Shown: positions 44,601-58,210, counted from the first letter of the stretch. The stretch is 64,000 nt of DNA from Heliocidaris tuberculata (GCA_025618425.1 CM046832.1:53623493-53687492), one strand, 5' to 3'. Numbers and translations are program-made. The notes: a model not told the origin generated them from the letters alone.

Positions 44601-47600
44601 CAAGGACATCCGGGTCCTAAAAGGTCCTTATCAATGAATTAATGAGTAATTTATAGATTAATATGAAATGAAAGTGAAAATGTCTCCAAGTTCATAGGAA
44701 TAACACATAATAATTGCTTCCTCTCTACGCTTGTTTGTAACACAAGTTGTGATACATTTTGAACTGTTGAAGTGATTCCTCGTGATGTAAATGAGAATAT
44801 TGAAGACATCATTCCGTCATTATCATCTCATAATATATCTTTAGTTGCTAAATCACATCTTTTTAAGTGGCTAATTACAAATCTTAGCTACCACTCAGTG
44901 AACAGGCCCCACCCATTTCTAGATGATTATATCTTTAGCTGCTAATCACATCTTTTCAAGTTGCTAATTACACATGGCCCCGCCCATTTCCGGATGATTG
45001 ACAGCTACAGCAAGCCACACCCACCTTCTCCATTGTGCTCCGTCCTCTCAAAGAGGGCAAACTTCCTGGGGTTGTCGATGAGCTGCAGCCCAGCTAGGAC
45101 GTTCCTGATCACATCCTGAGCAGTCGTGTAACAGGTGATGTTCAGCTCCTAAAATGAGATGGAGAAACAATTTCACAATAGGTGAGAAAAGAAAAAAAGG
45201 AGATATATATATTTTTTTCTTAATGGGTGAAGACATCGCATAGCAATTCAAAAGGATCCTGTTCTTAGATATTGTCCTTAAAATGACCCCCATATATAGA
45301 ATTAAGTGTGGAGCCTTGTAATAAAAAAAGATAAGAAAATAGGAACTAATAGACTGTGAGTGAGAGATTAAATAGAAAGCGAAAGAAAGGAGAGATTTTT
45401 TATTTGAAGAGAATATCTCCTAGTTTGACAATTGATAGCGATAAGATAGATCCCATCCGGCTATTTCTGGAATGAATTCTCCTGCTCGTGGGAGGGCGGT
45501 GATCACTCTCGTCCACCCAAATTGGCAACAAGCCCATGATTGACCTGCTGTGTCTGTCCGCTGTTCCCTTGATACCTTCTCCAATCAGCCTTGCCCCTCT
45601 GCCTCAAACTGGCAGGTCAGCAGTCCATTGATTTCCTCTAATTCACTTTCAATTCATCATTCAGTACCCCCTAATGTCCTTCCTAGTAAAGAATGTGAAA
45701 GGTTTAGCACTTGGTGTCCTGTACAAGTGAAAGGGTGTGCCTGCCGTTGACCCTTGACCTGCCAATTCAACTAACTATACCAATTCCAACATTATCTTTT
45801 AATACAGAGGGGGGGGGGGGGTAAACTTATAGAAACCACACAAATTGAATAAAAAAATCTTCCATAGTCTTCCTTAATTTACATGTAGCTATATGCTTAT
45901 TTCTGCTAACCAGGGTCCATCAGAAGAATATTTTGAACATGATATAGGTATATTCCCTCAAACCTAACTAAAGAAGAATAACACAAGCAATGATACCTAT
46001 TACAGCTATTCTGACATCAGCACATTCTAAAATCAAAAGGATATATTTTCCTCAAAAAGAATAACAAAATTCATCAATTTTAATCAAAACATCTTTTCAC
46101 CACAATGATTTTATACCATCCAGAGAGTGTATACGTATCTGTCTCGTGTAAGAAGATAATGAGACATGCACTAGACCAGACTATACAATAGTTTGGTAAC
46201 CAATGAAATATGTGGAGGAGTGAAGGGGGGGGGGGGCGCTCTATTAGCAAAGCAAGTAAATCTCTCTTGAATTCATCGTTTCTGACATTGTCTGTGTTTG
46301 TATCTATCTGTCTTCTCCTCTGTGCCTCTATGGGGATTGGATCATACCAGGAATCACTGGCATCTTTCCTCTGGATGGCTTCATGCCAGTCTGGATGGAA
46401 TAGCATTCAATCAGAATTTTAAGGTTGGGTATCTCTCATTGTTAAAAAGGTATTGTGAACATATCTGATATTTCTTTTCTATAATTCTTCACAAAGTTGA
46501 GTTTATGAAAAAAATTTGGACAAAGGAATTATATTTAAGGTGGGGTCTAATCATTTATGGCTGAGGAAAGAACTTGTACATCATTTAATTTCACAAAAAT
46601 GGTTCCTCTTCCTCCTATGGCAATAGTTAAACAATTTTTTTTTGTTCATATTGAGAGCTTTGTCAATACTTCAACCTAATTTGACACATCCTTTTGGAAA
46701 TGTTAATATATAAACTACCTTTTAAAAAATGAGAACATTTTCAAATATATCATAAAAATGACCTAGATATGTGTACTGTTGCTTTATATCCTCAAATAAA
46801 AAGCATATTAATGCTCAATTCCTTGGGGCTTCAGATAATAATTCTTGGCAATCTGTAAATGTCATCTAGAAATAGCATATGAACTTCATTGGAAACATTC
46901 CCATTGTTTGTTCATATTCCTACTATTTGCTAGTATCACGGTTCTGGGGCAAAATATCACTTCACAAGGGACAAAATTCATCCACAGGCCCAAACTGAAA
47001 GCGGCAGAATCATCTCTTCTTTCTAAATAAATCTGACACAGTCTCCCTTATTTATACATTTAACATAAAACCAGAAAGACATAATTCTACTTTTATATGC
47101 AATAAGCATAGAACAAGAAGGGTGCAAGACTGGCATTGTCTACTTTTGGATACTGTGAACTTTGGACAACAAGGATGAAAGTCTCATAATGCGAGCATGA
47201 AACCAGAATAGTGAGCAAATTACTACAAAGACATCAGTCTGACACTGTTTACTCCGATATAAATGTAAGTTAGCACAGAACCAGAAAGATGTAAGTGGCA
47301 TTGTCTGCTTGTATATGCTTTGGGGAGTGTAGAAGCAGACGAGTGTACAATCTGTACCAAAGTGATGGTGTACTACTGCCCTTCTAGATATCAGATGATT
47401 AGGGCTGTATGTGTCACACTTCCTATTTTACTCCTTTTATTTTGTATTCCCAAACCAATTTTCTCTTTTTAAGTTGAAATTTTCCAGGGAAATCCTCAGA
47501 GAGGTCGCTGGAGCTTGGCATTATTGTCTCTTCATTGCATCATGTCCACTAGTGGAAAGTCTGAAGGACAGATTGGGCCACACTTCCTCTTCCATATTTC

Positions 47601-50600
47601 CCATGCCAACGACTCTGTCTTTCCCCTCTCTATCTAATTCTCTTTTACCATCTATCTAAATACCCCTACCCGCGTCTTACTTTGACAAATATGAAATTGA
47701 TATGGACTCCAGTAAAGCTCCCACAAACCAGACGTTTACTGACAAAATTCCTCAGCAGTCAATATGCCACAGTAACTGAATTCCACACTTAAACCCGGGA
47801 CCAAACATTATACTTAACCCTAACCCTAAATCTAATCTAAAACCCACTTGCTACCCTAACACATTCCCCAAACCCTTATCTTTGACGAAATAAAGCCAGG
47901 AGCACATGTCACCGAAATGAATGTTGCATCGCCCAGACACAAACTTACCTGGGAGGTAGCCTTTGGCATGAAGAAGGTGGTGCGTCTCTTGTTGGTATCG
48001 ATGCTGTGCTCATACTGCTTCAGCGTGCTCACACAGATGTCCGGCAGCGGGCATCCTGTCCTCACGCTGACCGGTCTGGCCAGGTTGATGTGGACGGTCA
48101 CTCGGCCACTGAACAGAGTCCCTTCCTCATTCTGCTTTAAATTGATATACATAAAAATAAGAAAGAAGGGACATGACTGATCAGCAAAAAGATACGTACT
48201 TCCATTCATCATCCTTTCATCACCTCATCTCATAGCCAATCTAGCTGTCAATAATATACCTTTGGCCCTCACACATATTAATGTGCTTGGAGTAAAGTCT
48301 TTATCAAAAAGATGCTCTGGATAATTATTTTGATTCTTCGTACTTTAAAACTAGAAACTTTCATGAATTTCATGAATCATCAAGATTTACAAAAGTTTCA
48401 TGCTGCAAATAAACAGATAACTACAAAATTTTTACAATTCACAAAATTCCATGCCCTAAAAAATGGACAATATGGAAAAATTCGAAAAAGGTTCAGGTCA
48501 TCAAAGTTTCTGGCTGTGTACGGGAAACCATGCGACAGTATTAATATTCTTTTAAATGCATGAACCTCATCTTTTTCCTCACATCTGAAACATCATACTC
48601 CAATGGTACAATTTCAATACGTGTATATCAGACCGCAGACGTTTCTGTTCTGAAAATTGGCAACGCTACACATCATCAGATGCCCCGTCAGGCAGAGAGG
48701 CCATATTTTTAACTTGTATGATAATGGTAACCTATCTACCAGCTGTGACATGCATCTACACCACTCAATTGTCTATGGTGTTGATGGATGACCAGGTCTA
48801 CTACAATGAAACAAGTATAGAATATGAACCACATGGTTTCCTCATTCATTACTGTGTTCAGGAGGCTTATCATAGGGTTTACAACTTCACCCACAGGCTC
48901 GTAGGATTTAAACAAGTAATTTTGAACCATAGTGTTTTACGCTATAGATACACTAGATGCAATGTATGTTCGGTCATCCATTCTTGACTTCAAACTCTTT
49001 TATGAAATTAAATGGAGTTATAAATTTCATTGTGATTGTAATTTTATTGCATTCATGATTTATGTGCAAAATAGACCATCAAACATCATAACTTTAAACA
49101 TACACCCATACAACCAGAAATGAGAAAGTGATGGACAAAGTCTGGGTGCAAACAAGGACATTACTCCTTTCTTCATATAAAGTTTTCTAATTTATAAACC
49201 TTTCCTATGTTTTTCAGGGAACTGTTTTCTAATTTATAAACCTTTCCTATGTTTTTCAGGGAACTGTTTTCTAATTTATAAACCTTTCCTATGTTTTTCA
49301 GGAAAATCCATTGTTAAAACTTGTGTTAATTCTTATTAGATTTTTAAAAACCCGTTTAAAACTTGCAACTCCCTAGTATTCAGTGAGAAAGAATTGCACA
49401 TACCAGTGTGAGTGATTCATTCTTCTGAGACCTCAGCGTGTTGAACTTATCTATCTTTGGTTCTAACTCCTCCCTCGTCAGGAACACAAAGCTCTCCAGC
49501 TCATTCTCAATGTCCTAAAGCACAGAAGAAGAAAAAACAAGAACATACATAAACAAAGGTATTCAATTAACTATAACTATTTATAATTTTTTATTAATCT
49601 TACATTGTGTTATGAGAGAAGATAGAAAAAGCAAAGATTTTTTCCAAAACTTTCTTAAATCTTCAAAAGTGCCTCATATGTAAATCCTATACACGTATAT
49701 CCTCATCTATTCAGGTTTTCATAAGATATGTCTGTTAAGAGCCAGAAAGGCATTAGCTCTATTTACTGGTTTGTGTTAACACCCTTCTGGCTCTCAGCAG
49801 ACTATGTATTACACTACAATGATATACATGTTCACATGAACAGGCTCTCCAGACATAAAGGAGATTTGAGACGAACATTGTTGTCATGCTACAATAGTAC
49901 TGATATTCATTTCACTTGAACATTTTAATGAACGAAAGACATGAACATACACCAAATAACAACGGAAGGGTCCTCATGGTTGTCTCATATCCAATATTAT
50001 CCAGTATGGTATCCAGTTTGAGTCCAAGACAGCAGCAAATCCAGCGTATCAAGACTTATAAGAAGCTACAAGTAACAATGCTTCAAGGGAGGCACTCCAA
50101 AATTGAAGTGTCACTCAGGGTGCAAGCCAGAGATTATTTTAGGGGTATCTTGAAACCGTGGAAATTTGCAAATTTCCTCTGCCAAACACTCCTACAATGT
50201 TACTCAATCTAACACTTGGTAAGATCCTGCATCCTTTCTCTCCTGCGAGGTGCCCCCGAAACTCCGAAAGTAAAGCTGCCGAATTGTCCGGTTTATTAAA
50301 ACTTCCGAAGTCGTAAGTTGAACTTCAACATGAAAGACCCACTTCTAGTCATCAGTACACAGGTGAGTTGGGTTGGGATTGTCGTATGCGTAAAGTAATC
50401 TGAAACTGCCTTAATCACTAGCTTAATTACTCTGCTTGTTAAACAAGGTCATAAAAATTCCTTTTCTACTCGGATGTAGGCAGTTCGTTCCCCAACATCA
50501 TTGAGTGCTCAGAGTAAATATTAGGGACATTGACATGGCAAGGTGTTATCCATTCATCTGACTGGAATCAATATGGGAACGGATAAACCAGTGTTTTGAG

Positions 50601-53600
50601 CTGTTGTTTGCAATGTCGTCTAGGCCGACCTAGGATTTAACAGCGTATCAAGATTAAGGATCCTACCTACCACCGCGTCTTGGCAAATAGGGGATCACAG
50701 GAAAAACTGTCCATCAAATTTGACTCAACGGTTCAGTCAAGTCCCTCTTTACAGAACTTACAAGGGGCTCTAGAGCCTATACTGACTCATTGTAGGTTTG
50801 TAATAATGTCAATTCCACTATCACTCTTCCATCCCATCGGACTAGATTTTTACACTAACTGCCCCACCCCCCCCCCCCCCCCCCCTGCAAAGCTATTCTA
50901 CTATTCAACAACAACAATAAACAAGCATGCGCTATGGATATTTGTGTATTCTGATATGTAACTTTTCAGTAATTGTGCTGGAAATTTCAGTATCGAGCCA
51001 TGTCAAATAGTATTTTATATCACCAACAGAGCAACAAAAAAACAAAAAAAAGTAATAATAATAATACTAATATCAATAAAACATTGAAAGCAATATTTTT
51101 TTCTACTTCAATTTTGTCTTTTAATTTTACCTATCTGCTTTGGATCAATTAATTCCCAGTCCAAATTAATATTCAGTATCAACTTCATATACTGCATCTC
51201 TTACTACAGAAAATATTAGACTTAATTTAACAGTTTGTAAACTGATGAGATTAAACAGTTTGCAAAAGAGGAAAAAGATGAATAATGACAATTGCTACAC
51301 AAAAGTTTTTCTTTTTTCTTGCTCAACAATTCTATGACAAAGGACACTATTTGCTCTGATACTGGGCCCCAGCAGGAAGAGAGGAATCCTATTCTAAAAC
51401 GGGCAAACTCTGTCAAAACTTGCATCGAGACAGGTCGCAACACTTCCCGCCTCAAAGAGAAAGAAAAGAGTATCCCTATCGCTACTAGAACACATGCCAC
51501 GGGACATCTGTCAGAGCAAGTCAGATCTGAGAATTTGTAACCATTGTCAATTAATTGCTACATCCCATTTCTGTCCATCTCTGTCGCCCTCTCTTTTTGC
51601 TTTGTTGCCTTAGCAACATGATTAAGTTGCATTAGCAACATAAACTGCTTATCTAATATCTATACAGTGATAGAGAAGAGAAAAGTCCAACTCCATTTAG
51701 AGTTCTTTCAGATCATGCTTTAATTTAGGACACCATATTTGCAGTACTTATTGAAAGGGCACGTGCCTCAAAGTGAAAGACAACAATGTCATGCAAAGTG
51801 CATGACATCACTATGACATCATTCACTTCCTGGATTTGTTTATCACCCTAAGTGAGTGTGCAGATATATCAAAAATTTTCCCTGCAAAACCAAGCAAATA
51901 TCTGCATCCCAATTCTAGTTACATCATTTGAGGATTTTTGATCAGCTGAATATCATGTGAGAAAGTAAAGGAAAAGTATGAATTTAAAAAGTATAAATAT
52001 CTAAATTTCTGTTGCCTATTCTGAATGATTTGTGCGGTTGAAAGTATAAAATAGGGTATTTCACTTTGTCTGCGAATTTTCTGATAGTGTCACAGAATGT
52101 CGCTTGGTACAGGATAGGGTTGGAGGATTTTTTTTATGTACATGTACATGTAAAAGGAATGGAAGTACATACATGATGTATGGTACATGTTTCATTTATT
52201 TCACAGACCATTTTTCTTTTCTTTCCTTTTTTTTTCTTTTTTGACGTTGAAATTTTGCAATTACATCTGTACCCTCAAAATATGACTTTGACAAACATTT
52301 GTACAACCTTGTGAGGACAGGAAACATTCACAAGTAACACATGAGCTAATCCATACACACTGGATTTGTAAACCTTGTTACTAAAAGCTTGGCACTGGGT
52401 CAATAATGTTTATGAGAGTACTAATAGTAACAATTAGAATTGAATGATTCAGTCATGGGACTTATTATTCATCAGGTGACAGCTCTTGTCATAGCAATAG
52501 AGTAGAAAAATATTATTCAATTGATTTCATCATCTTCTCTTTTCATGTTTTTCATATTCATCCATTTTCTATTGAAAATGAATGATTACATATCATTTTC
52601 AAGACAAGGTTTGTATCCATTTTCTTTTGCCTTTCCTTGACCTCTCTTTTTTCAAGTCTTTTATTTTATTTGTTTACATTCACCACCTCTTTCCAAACTC
52701 ACAATATTGATCACTATGTGAAAATGAGACTTTCCTACCCATCTCTCTTGGGCCAAGAGTCACTGTGTGCCCACTCAGGGTTTATTGCTATTTCATTAAA
52801 CACATTAACCAATCAATCAATTTTACACCCAAACTCAACTTGAAGTGGTTAAGGAAATGAAATTAACCTTCCTAAGCTAAAATCATGCATAAGACCGTTC
52901 TGGATGGGATCCAAGAGCTACTGCACAATGAGAGTTCATGGTTGTTGAAATTTCTCAAGGTGCATACATGTATGTTAGGCACATAGGGATGGATAGTGTC
53001 AGCGAGTAGAGGGTCAATGAGATTAGATGTGTTGTCAAGTAGCAAGGGCACTTGTAAGGTTGCCATGATGTGCATGTCAAGTCTAATCCTGCCAAGTGTT
53101 ATGTGGACTGGACAGGTAGTGAGAGAAACAGTAAGAATTAGCCAACATTAAAGATTGATCTCGACTTGATTAAAGCACATTAATCCAATATTATTCCAGA
53201 AAATTACTTAATGAATAATTCAATTATTAATGACTTATTTGAGTAAAAGGGATTGCATTTCAATGCATTTTCATTATTTAAAAAATTCCATAATCATTTC
53301 CGGAAATAACAAAAACCTATTGACTATGTCACTGTACCGAGGGGACCCAATCAACAAAGTGACTGTGATTAAAGAAAAGTAATTACATGATGATATGACA
53401 CAGCTGTCATCCATCTCAATATTGATCCAATCTTGATATCAAAATCAAGAATATGTTGGAAAGAATAAGGAGCATGACAGGTGCAGAGAGCTTATCTTAT
53501 CCTAGTCAGGTGAATGTAGCCAATATGACTTATGAGAACGGCCCTCAAACCACAGAGATGAACCTACATCTATGCAAATGAGCTGTGTGTTATCTCCAAG

Positions 53601-55946
53601 AAACCAATGTTGCATCAGCTAGAGACCTGGATGCCAGGGTGTGGTGATATTTACAAGGATGAAATATCAACCCCTCACCAGGCTCACCGTAAACAGACGT
53701 ATGTCCTGTCCTTCTGACTCTGTTCTATGTTCTAGATTAACAACATCATGACAGTGCTAAACAGAATTAAAGGGGCTGCACTAGTACAGTCCTGAAACTT
53801 AAGACCCCGTTCTTATTACAAGGGATAGCACACTCTAGCGCGCATAAGATCGTGCCACTTCTAAGGTGAGATTGCGGCGGCGTCGTTTCGGCACGATCCA
53901 CGGAGGTCCACGGCGATCCCAAACCGGACCACCTCTGGGGGGTGGCCCACGAGAGATAGCGCAATCTAGAGTGCGCCTATTCGCAGTTTACTGTGCAAAG
54001 AGTGCTAAGATAGATTGCGCTACCCTCTGCAGGTGTGAATCCTCATCGTGCCAGTGGACCACCCTGGCGTGCCCCACGATAGCGCGATCCACTTTCTAAT
54101 CTCGTAATGAGAACAGGGTCTTATACTTAGTTTCAAGTCAAGTACAGTCTACACTGACTAGCTTCCGCAGAAGGTAATTTTGGGTTGGGAAAGTTGTACA
54201 TTTGTCCATCTATGAGCATTATCCCTATCTCTCTCGATCTCTCTGCTCTACAGTTAAGAGGACCTATATATCTTCCCATATCTGGAAAACAATTCAATTA
54301 ACTAATCAAGCATATCAGAAGGAGAACCCATCCAAAGAGGAGAGATGCTGGTTGTCATATTAACAACAATGATGGCTCATATTCTAACCCTATTTAACTT
54401 AATCTACATACTTGGGGGCAAATGCGTATATGGAACTAGGCAACATTATTACAATCCTCAATTTCCTTAAACCTCATTAAGTCCCCCACACAAACAAGAT
54501 GAACAAGAGTATAATGCCCTCCTTCATTGTGACGTAAATCACATGACCTCATGTTAGTAACTATAGCAACAGTAATAAAGTATTCACTGTCCTGTCAGAG
54601 ACACTCTGATAAAATTCAAAATGATGTGCCAAGTACATTTTAGAACAATATTTACCAAGTACCGGCATCTTTGTTCAGTTGAAACATGAATCAGCATTAT
54701 AGTGGGAGCGGTATTCACTACAATGACTTAACAGACTATATAAGAGCTGAAAATTCTGGATTCCTATCACAGGAAATAATATTTACATTAACTTATAAAG
54801 ACAGTAATGGTGGACTTTGATCTAAAACATACTATGTTTGTAAAAGAGATGGGGCTCAAAACATGTTCTACTTAAAATGAACCCTAGGTTACATTGAAAT
54901 AAAGACATGAAAACATTTTCATTTTTTGCACAAACTAATTACTCTTTCTCTATACAATTTCATCCTGTTTAAGACATGGATGAACAAAAATATCCTACAG
55001 TGCTGCCACTTCTGAAGTTTACTCAGTTGTCTGAGGAAGTACATATTGTTGTCCTGAAATAATGGAACACTGATAACACTTTTCTGTAAACTTTTCTCTA
55101 TATGTTAAAGGAAATTTCCAATTAGGCTATTGGTGTGTAATATCTTTAGGTGGTATACAGTACACTCTGATTTCCCCTATAAGAGCACAGGAAACCGACG
55201 TCATTGTTCACTGAAAGATAATAGGGTAATTTGGAGGAACTTTACCCAAACACTAAAACTGTTGAATATGTCAATAACATTTACGAGTTACTAAATGGAT
55301 CCTGTAGTTTGGAAATATTTACTGCCTCAACTTTGTTCTCATTTTTCATAATTGCTTCCAAATTGAAATTTTATCACACAAAAGACAGGTATCAAGATCC
55401 TGTTTAAATGTATGGTACATTTCAAGGCATTGTCCTTCTTTTAGACAATTAAGGATGCATGGAGCCTTTGATATACTTGAAAAATTTCATTGTATTTGTA
55501 GCAGTTTCCATTTTTTATTAACCTGCCATTTTTCATTTGTGTTTAGAGTTTGTCTCCTTCTTTCTATTTTTTTTTTATGGGGTGGAGGGGTGATTCAATT
55601 GATGAAAACTATAATGGCTTGTGAGAGGTCAACATGAAGAAAGGTGAGTTAGGGCCCACTTCTTTTTGGACAACTGTGTAAAGGGCTAACTAGAAAGGGC
55701 CTACTTTGGGGATCTTTTTTTCACTGTTTAAAGGGACAGGGGCTGTTCTTTGGGGCTACTCAGGGCCAGCCTGGAGTGTAGCAGTTACTACAATGGCCCT
55801 CTCCATTTCTGTTACCTGTCTTACCTCTACTGAGACGAGGGTGTGCTGTGGAGAGTGGTCCGGAGTGTCTTTCCTCAGCTCCGGTGACTCCGTACAGTCC
55901 AGTCCCACATCAGTCAAGCACTTGTAGTGACATGTATATTTACAAT
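38405..55946 (-). CDS. Ras-association domain family protein, RASSF1/3/5 type (partial, 6 exons)
   Basis: Scaffold protein expected to bind Ras-like GTPases through its RA domain and MST/Hippo kinases through a C-terminal SARAH coiled coil. Exons in order (complement): 55825-55946, 49404-49514, 47949-48131, 45025-45148, 38941-39056, 38405-38605. They join in frame to 284 aa plus stop. The first holds the end of a C1 zinc finger (DCKYTCHYKCLTDVGLDC), as in RASSF1A and RASSF5. The RA domain spans VHINLARPVSV to RKFALFERTEHNGEVFMRKM. The SARAH segment is WEAFTVPELQNFLRILDKEE onward. A Gln-rich extension (STQQQQSAAIQQ) follows SARAH, longer than the tails of the vertebrate proteins. Exon(s) with the C1 start were not found up to 64000. 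Which vertebrate paralogue it equals is not decided; it may be the single pre-duplication homologue. Confidence 0.92.
38941..39056 (-). CDS. RASSF exon, end of RA domain
   Basis: Completes a Val codon and encodes FMRKMVDEDKPLYMCLSWVS and STGSKRFELRENETGVIE. This matches the (Y/F)LRKL.DDE.PL...F.L.ENETGE segment that closes the RA domain in RASSF1 and RASSF5. Confidence 0.94.
39211..39283. repeat. 72 bp hairpin repeat, copy A
   Basis: TCTGTTGACAGCCAAAAAGG pairs with the complement of CCTTCTGGCTTTCAACAGA; the loop is TTTTACACAGAG-like. Member of a dispersed family in this gene. Confidence 0.75.
39284..41877 (-). other. RASSF intron sequence, nothing recognised
   Basis: Part of the 6 kb intron between 39057 and 45024. 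AT-rich, unique-looking; no transposon end, RNA or exon could be supported. Confidence 0.5.
41882..42470. mobile_element. 589 bp nearly perfect palindromic element with TTAA flanks
   Basis: Starts AGGAAACCAAAACCCAAGG and ends with its exact complement. The arms stay complementary for about 235 bp with only two or three mismatches, leaving a poorly paired centre of about 100 bp. TTAA borders both ends (41878-41881, 42471-42474). Non-coding. The small arm divergence implies recent insertion or ongoing gene conversion between arms. Confidence 0.88.
43731..44457. repeat. 147 bp tandem repeat, 5 copies
   Basis: Copies start at 43731, 43878, 44025, 44174 and 44321 with GAATAAATTTGCATAAATTT. Each has GTGTAGAAGTTTGG and a CCCCCACCCAGCCCTATCAG block. 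Copies are nearly identical; the last diverges at its end. Confidence 0.95.
44474..44503. repeat. (ACGG)n microsatellite
   Basis: About seven tandem ACGG units followed by an AC-rich run, directly after the 147 bp repeats. Confidence 0.95.
45025..45148 (-). CDS. RASSF exon, middle of RA domain
   Basis: Encodes ELNITCYTTAQDVIRNVLAG and LQLIDNPRKFALFERTEHNG E, the ubiquitin-like RA fold core with the highly conserved NPRKFALFER motif. Acceptor TTTTAG, donor GAAG|GTGGGT. Confidence 0.95.
45149..47948 (-). other. RASSF intron, nothing recognised
   Basis: 2.8 kb intron with G-runs at about 45810-45822 and 46226-46237 and a short CCCTAA-like stretch near 47815-47830. No mobile element end could be defined. 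Confidence 0.5.
47949..48131 (-). CDS. RASSF exon, start of RA domain
   Basis: Encodes NEEGTLFSGRVTVHINLARP, VSVRTGCPLPDI and DTNKRRTTFFMPKATSQ. The VHINLARPVSV strand and RRTTFFMPK match the start of the RA domain in RASSF1/5. 61 codons, phase 0 at both ends. Confidence 0.93.
49183..49303. repeat. 42 bp tandem repeat, 3 copies
   Basis: TTTTCTAATTTATAAACC...TTTTTCAGGGAACTG starts at 49183, 49225 and 49267, nearly identical, about 100 bp from the RASSF linker exon donor. Confidence 0.93.
49404..49514 (-). CDS. RASSF linker exon
   Basis: Encodes DIENELESFVFLTREELEPK and IDKFNTLRSQKNESLTL, corresponding to the KIxxYN linker between C1 and RA domains. 37 codons between GCTTTAG and CTG|GTATGT. 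Confidence 0.9.
49515..53800 (-). other. RASSF intron, mostly unrecognised
   Basis: Part of the 6.3 kb intron 49515-55824. Apart from hairpin copy B at 49731-49801 and a C-run at 50868-50884, no repeat or exon was recognised. Confidence 0.45.
49731..49801. repeat. 72 bp hairpin repeat, copy B
   Basis: TCTGTTAAGAGCCAGAAAGG pairs with CCTTCTGGCTCTCAGCAGA, with GCATTAGCTC and TGTTAACAC in the inner stem. Lies about 220 bp from the linker exon. Confidence 0.78.
53801..54122. mobile_element. 322 bp MITE
   Basis: Ends AAGACCCCGTTCTTATTAC and GTAATGAGAACAGGGTCTT are inverted with two mismatches. The interior is unusually GC-rich for the region, with repeated GATAGCGC/GCGCAATC motifs. The duplication is short (TA or TTA) and ambiguous. 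Confidence 0.75.
54123..55824 (-). other. RASSF intron, nothing recognised
   Basis: AT-rich remainder of the intron preceding the linker exon; no repeat or exon was identified. Confidence 0.5.
55825..55946 (-). CDS. RASSF exon with end of C1 zinc finger
   Basis: Completes an Asp codon and encodes CKYTCHYKCLTDVGLDCTES, then PELRKDTPDHSPQHTLVSVE. C-x4-H-x2-C-x7-C are the last zinc ligands of a C1 domain. The earlier His and Cys ligands must come from an upstream exon. An alternative promoter below this exon, giving a form without C1, is possible by analogy with vertebrate genes but is not visible. Confidence 0.9.
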
Positions 55947-58210
55947 CTGTAGAAAACCAATAGGAATCCCAAATAAGTATGAATGTCAAGCAATTGTGAA
56001 GTACAAATTACGCAAATGAGTGAACAATGAGAGGAATTTGATGAACATGATTTCGATGTTGCCAGAGTGAAAGAAATCACAAACACAATGAAAATACCCA
56101 AACTTGCATAACGTATAAAATGCATCTAATAGACAAATACATATACTAAAATAGAGAGAAAAGAAAAGATAAAGGTAAAACTATCTCCACTTCTCAATCT
56201 GACATGCACATATATACATGAAGCAATGCCTATAATAACATCTCATCAATATACTGTTATGTGTATAATGACAGAACATGCTATAACTGTGACAGGCACA
56301 TTCATATTTAATGCATTGTTAAATGTATCACTGATGAATCATATCAGCTATGTAGACCAAATCTCTTTACTACATGTATCAAGAGCAAAGTACTACTTTC
56401 AAGTTGATTGACAAGATGTGGGACTGAATGTTGTAGAATAAACTAATAATAAAATGAGAACAAAGAGAAGAAAGTTTCAAGAAACTATCATCTTTTTTAA
56501 TATTTACATTTGAGAAACAGAAGGGGTCAAACACAAAATGATGATAAGAAGCACGCTGAAAAAAGATGAAAGTCATACACTGATATTTTCATCATTTTAC
56601 ACAAAGCATGGATGAAGTAGTAAGTAACAGACATTACTGCCGCGCTATTTCAACTGACAACATAAGCTAGTGGCACACTTTGGTCACACTCACATGTGCA
56701 CATGTATGGAATAGCCACTGCTTGTGAAACAGATCGAGACTGAGAATATTCCATCCTCATACATATAATATAGGCAATTAATTGCGCAATGCACTCTATA
56801 AAATCTACTAATATATTTACTAATTCACATCTTCACTAAATACTGCAAAATAACTGTAAAATGCAAGGGGCTTTTTCCACTTTTCTAAGAGGAAACTTGA
56901 AAAAGAAAGTGAAGCAAATCCACAGAACACTTTAGACAATACAAGTTGTTTGTACCTGGAAAGGTGGTAGGTGAATTATTATTGGAATTTCCTGTACGTT
57001 CATGGATAAGGAGAAAAGGGAAGAAATGAGAAAGATTTATATCCCACATCATAAGGACAAACCAACAACATCACAATCATATTTCAATACAAAGTCCTTA
57101 TAGGACACTAACAAGGGAATATCCAAATTGACAAAATACACAACATCACAAACCCCTATATCCTAATCCAATTAAGCCTTATTATCATCTTATTTTATTT
57201 CCTACTAAACAACCCATTCAAAAGCAAATTATTACATGTCTTGTAAAATACCCAACTCATGTCACAGATACTATTAGGGAAATGAAGTATAATCCTTTTC
57301 ATATTTTATATTCATATAATAGACAACTTCTAAATATCCTTATACTTGAATAGGAGTGTGACAAGAGTTTGGAAAAAACACACACACACACACACAAAAG
57401 AAATCAAATGCTTATCTGCAATGGTAGGCAAGTAGGAGGGTAGAAGCATATTTTCAGTTTTTGTTAGCCAATATCTTTCCCCTCAGAAAAAAATATATTG
57501 TTTCCATTTAGAATTGGGTGTATATTTATCATTTAAACTCAGAGGAACATTACAGTGTTTGTAAATACTGAATGTTTACTAACTTTGGGGAAATATAGGG
57601 AAAAAAATACATACACATCAATATTTACATATTCTAATTCTTCATAGACAACTGATCATTCGTAACATTTATATAACATAAAAAATGACAGAAGAGACAT
57701 GCATATATATATCAATAGTAGTGATTAAAAGTGACACGTGGAACATCCATGTGCATTCATGTGCATTACAGGATAGAAAGTCAATATTGAACCATGCACA
57801 TCATGCATCAAGCGAAAACAAGTTGATATTTATATCCATTATAATAATTGTTTTGATTAAATGTTTGAATATTCCTATCCCTGAAAAAAAAAATTGAATA
57901 ATGTTTTGTTATGGAAGATCTCATTATATTTTCAAATAAATAGTTCAATATACAATTAAAACATTTGAAAATAATAGATGGAGGTACGTGTGAAGGTGAA
58001 GGCAATGTAGAATGTTTAACTCATAATTCTAACAATAGAGTTGGTACTTAGAGTACATGTAAGTCACAGAGACACAACACCCTATAGGACATGGATGCAC
58101 AAATTATACACTCTTGGAACTGCAAGAAGATGGGGGGAAAAAGAAATGAGGTATTTAAACATCCTATCACCAACAATTCTTCATATTTTTATATTCTTTA
58201 TAATTAAAGA

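Noticed and set aside
47813..47836. Interstitial telomere repeat (TTAACCCTAACCCTAA)
   Set aside because: Only about two units, followed by diverged sequence. Too short to distinguish from chance in C/A-rich DNA.
51292..51540. Plus-strand open frame of 82 aa with protein-like composition
   Set aside because: It sits in a RASSF intron on the opposite strand, with no recognisable family and no good splice context. It was left out, but transcript data could reverse this.
56708..56732. Possible short-isoform RASSF first exon (minus-strand SSGYS)
   Set aside because: The motif is followed by IHVHM and a stop, lacks the expected acidic stretch and FF-TAKT-like segment, and has no nearby initiator ATG. 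Judged coincidental.
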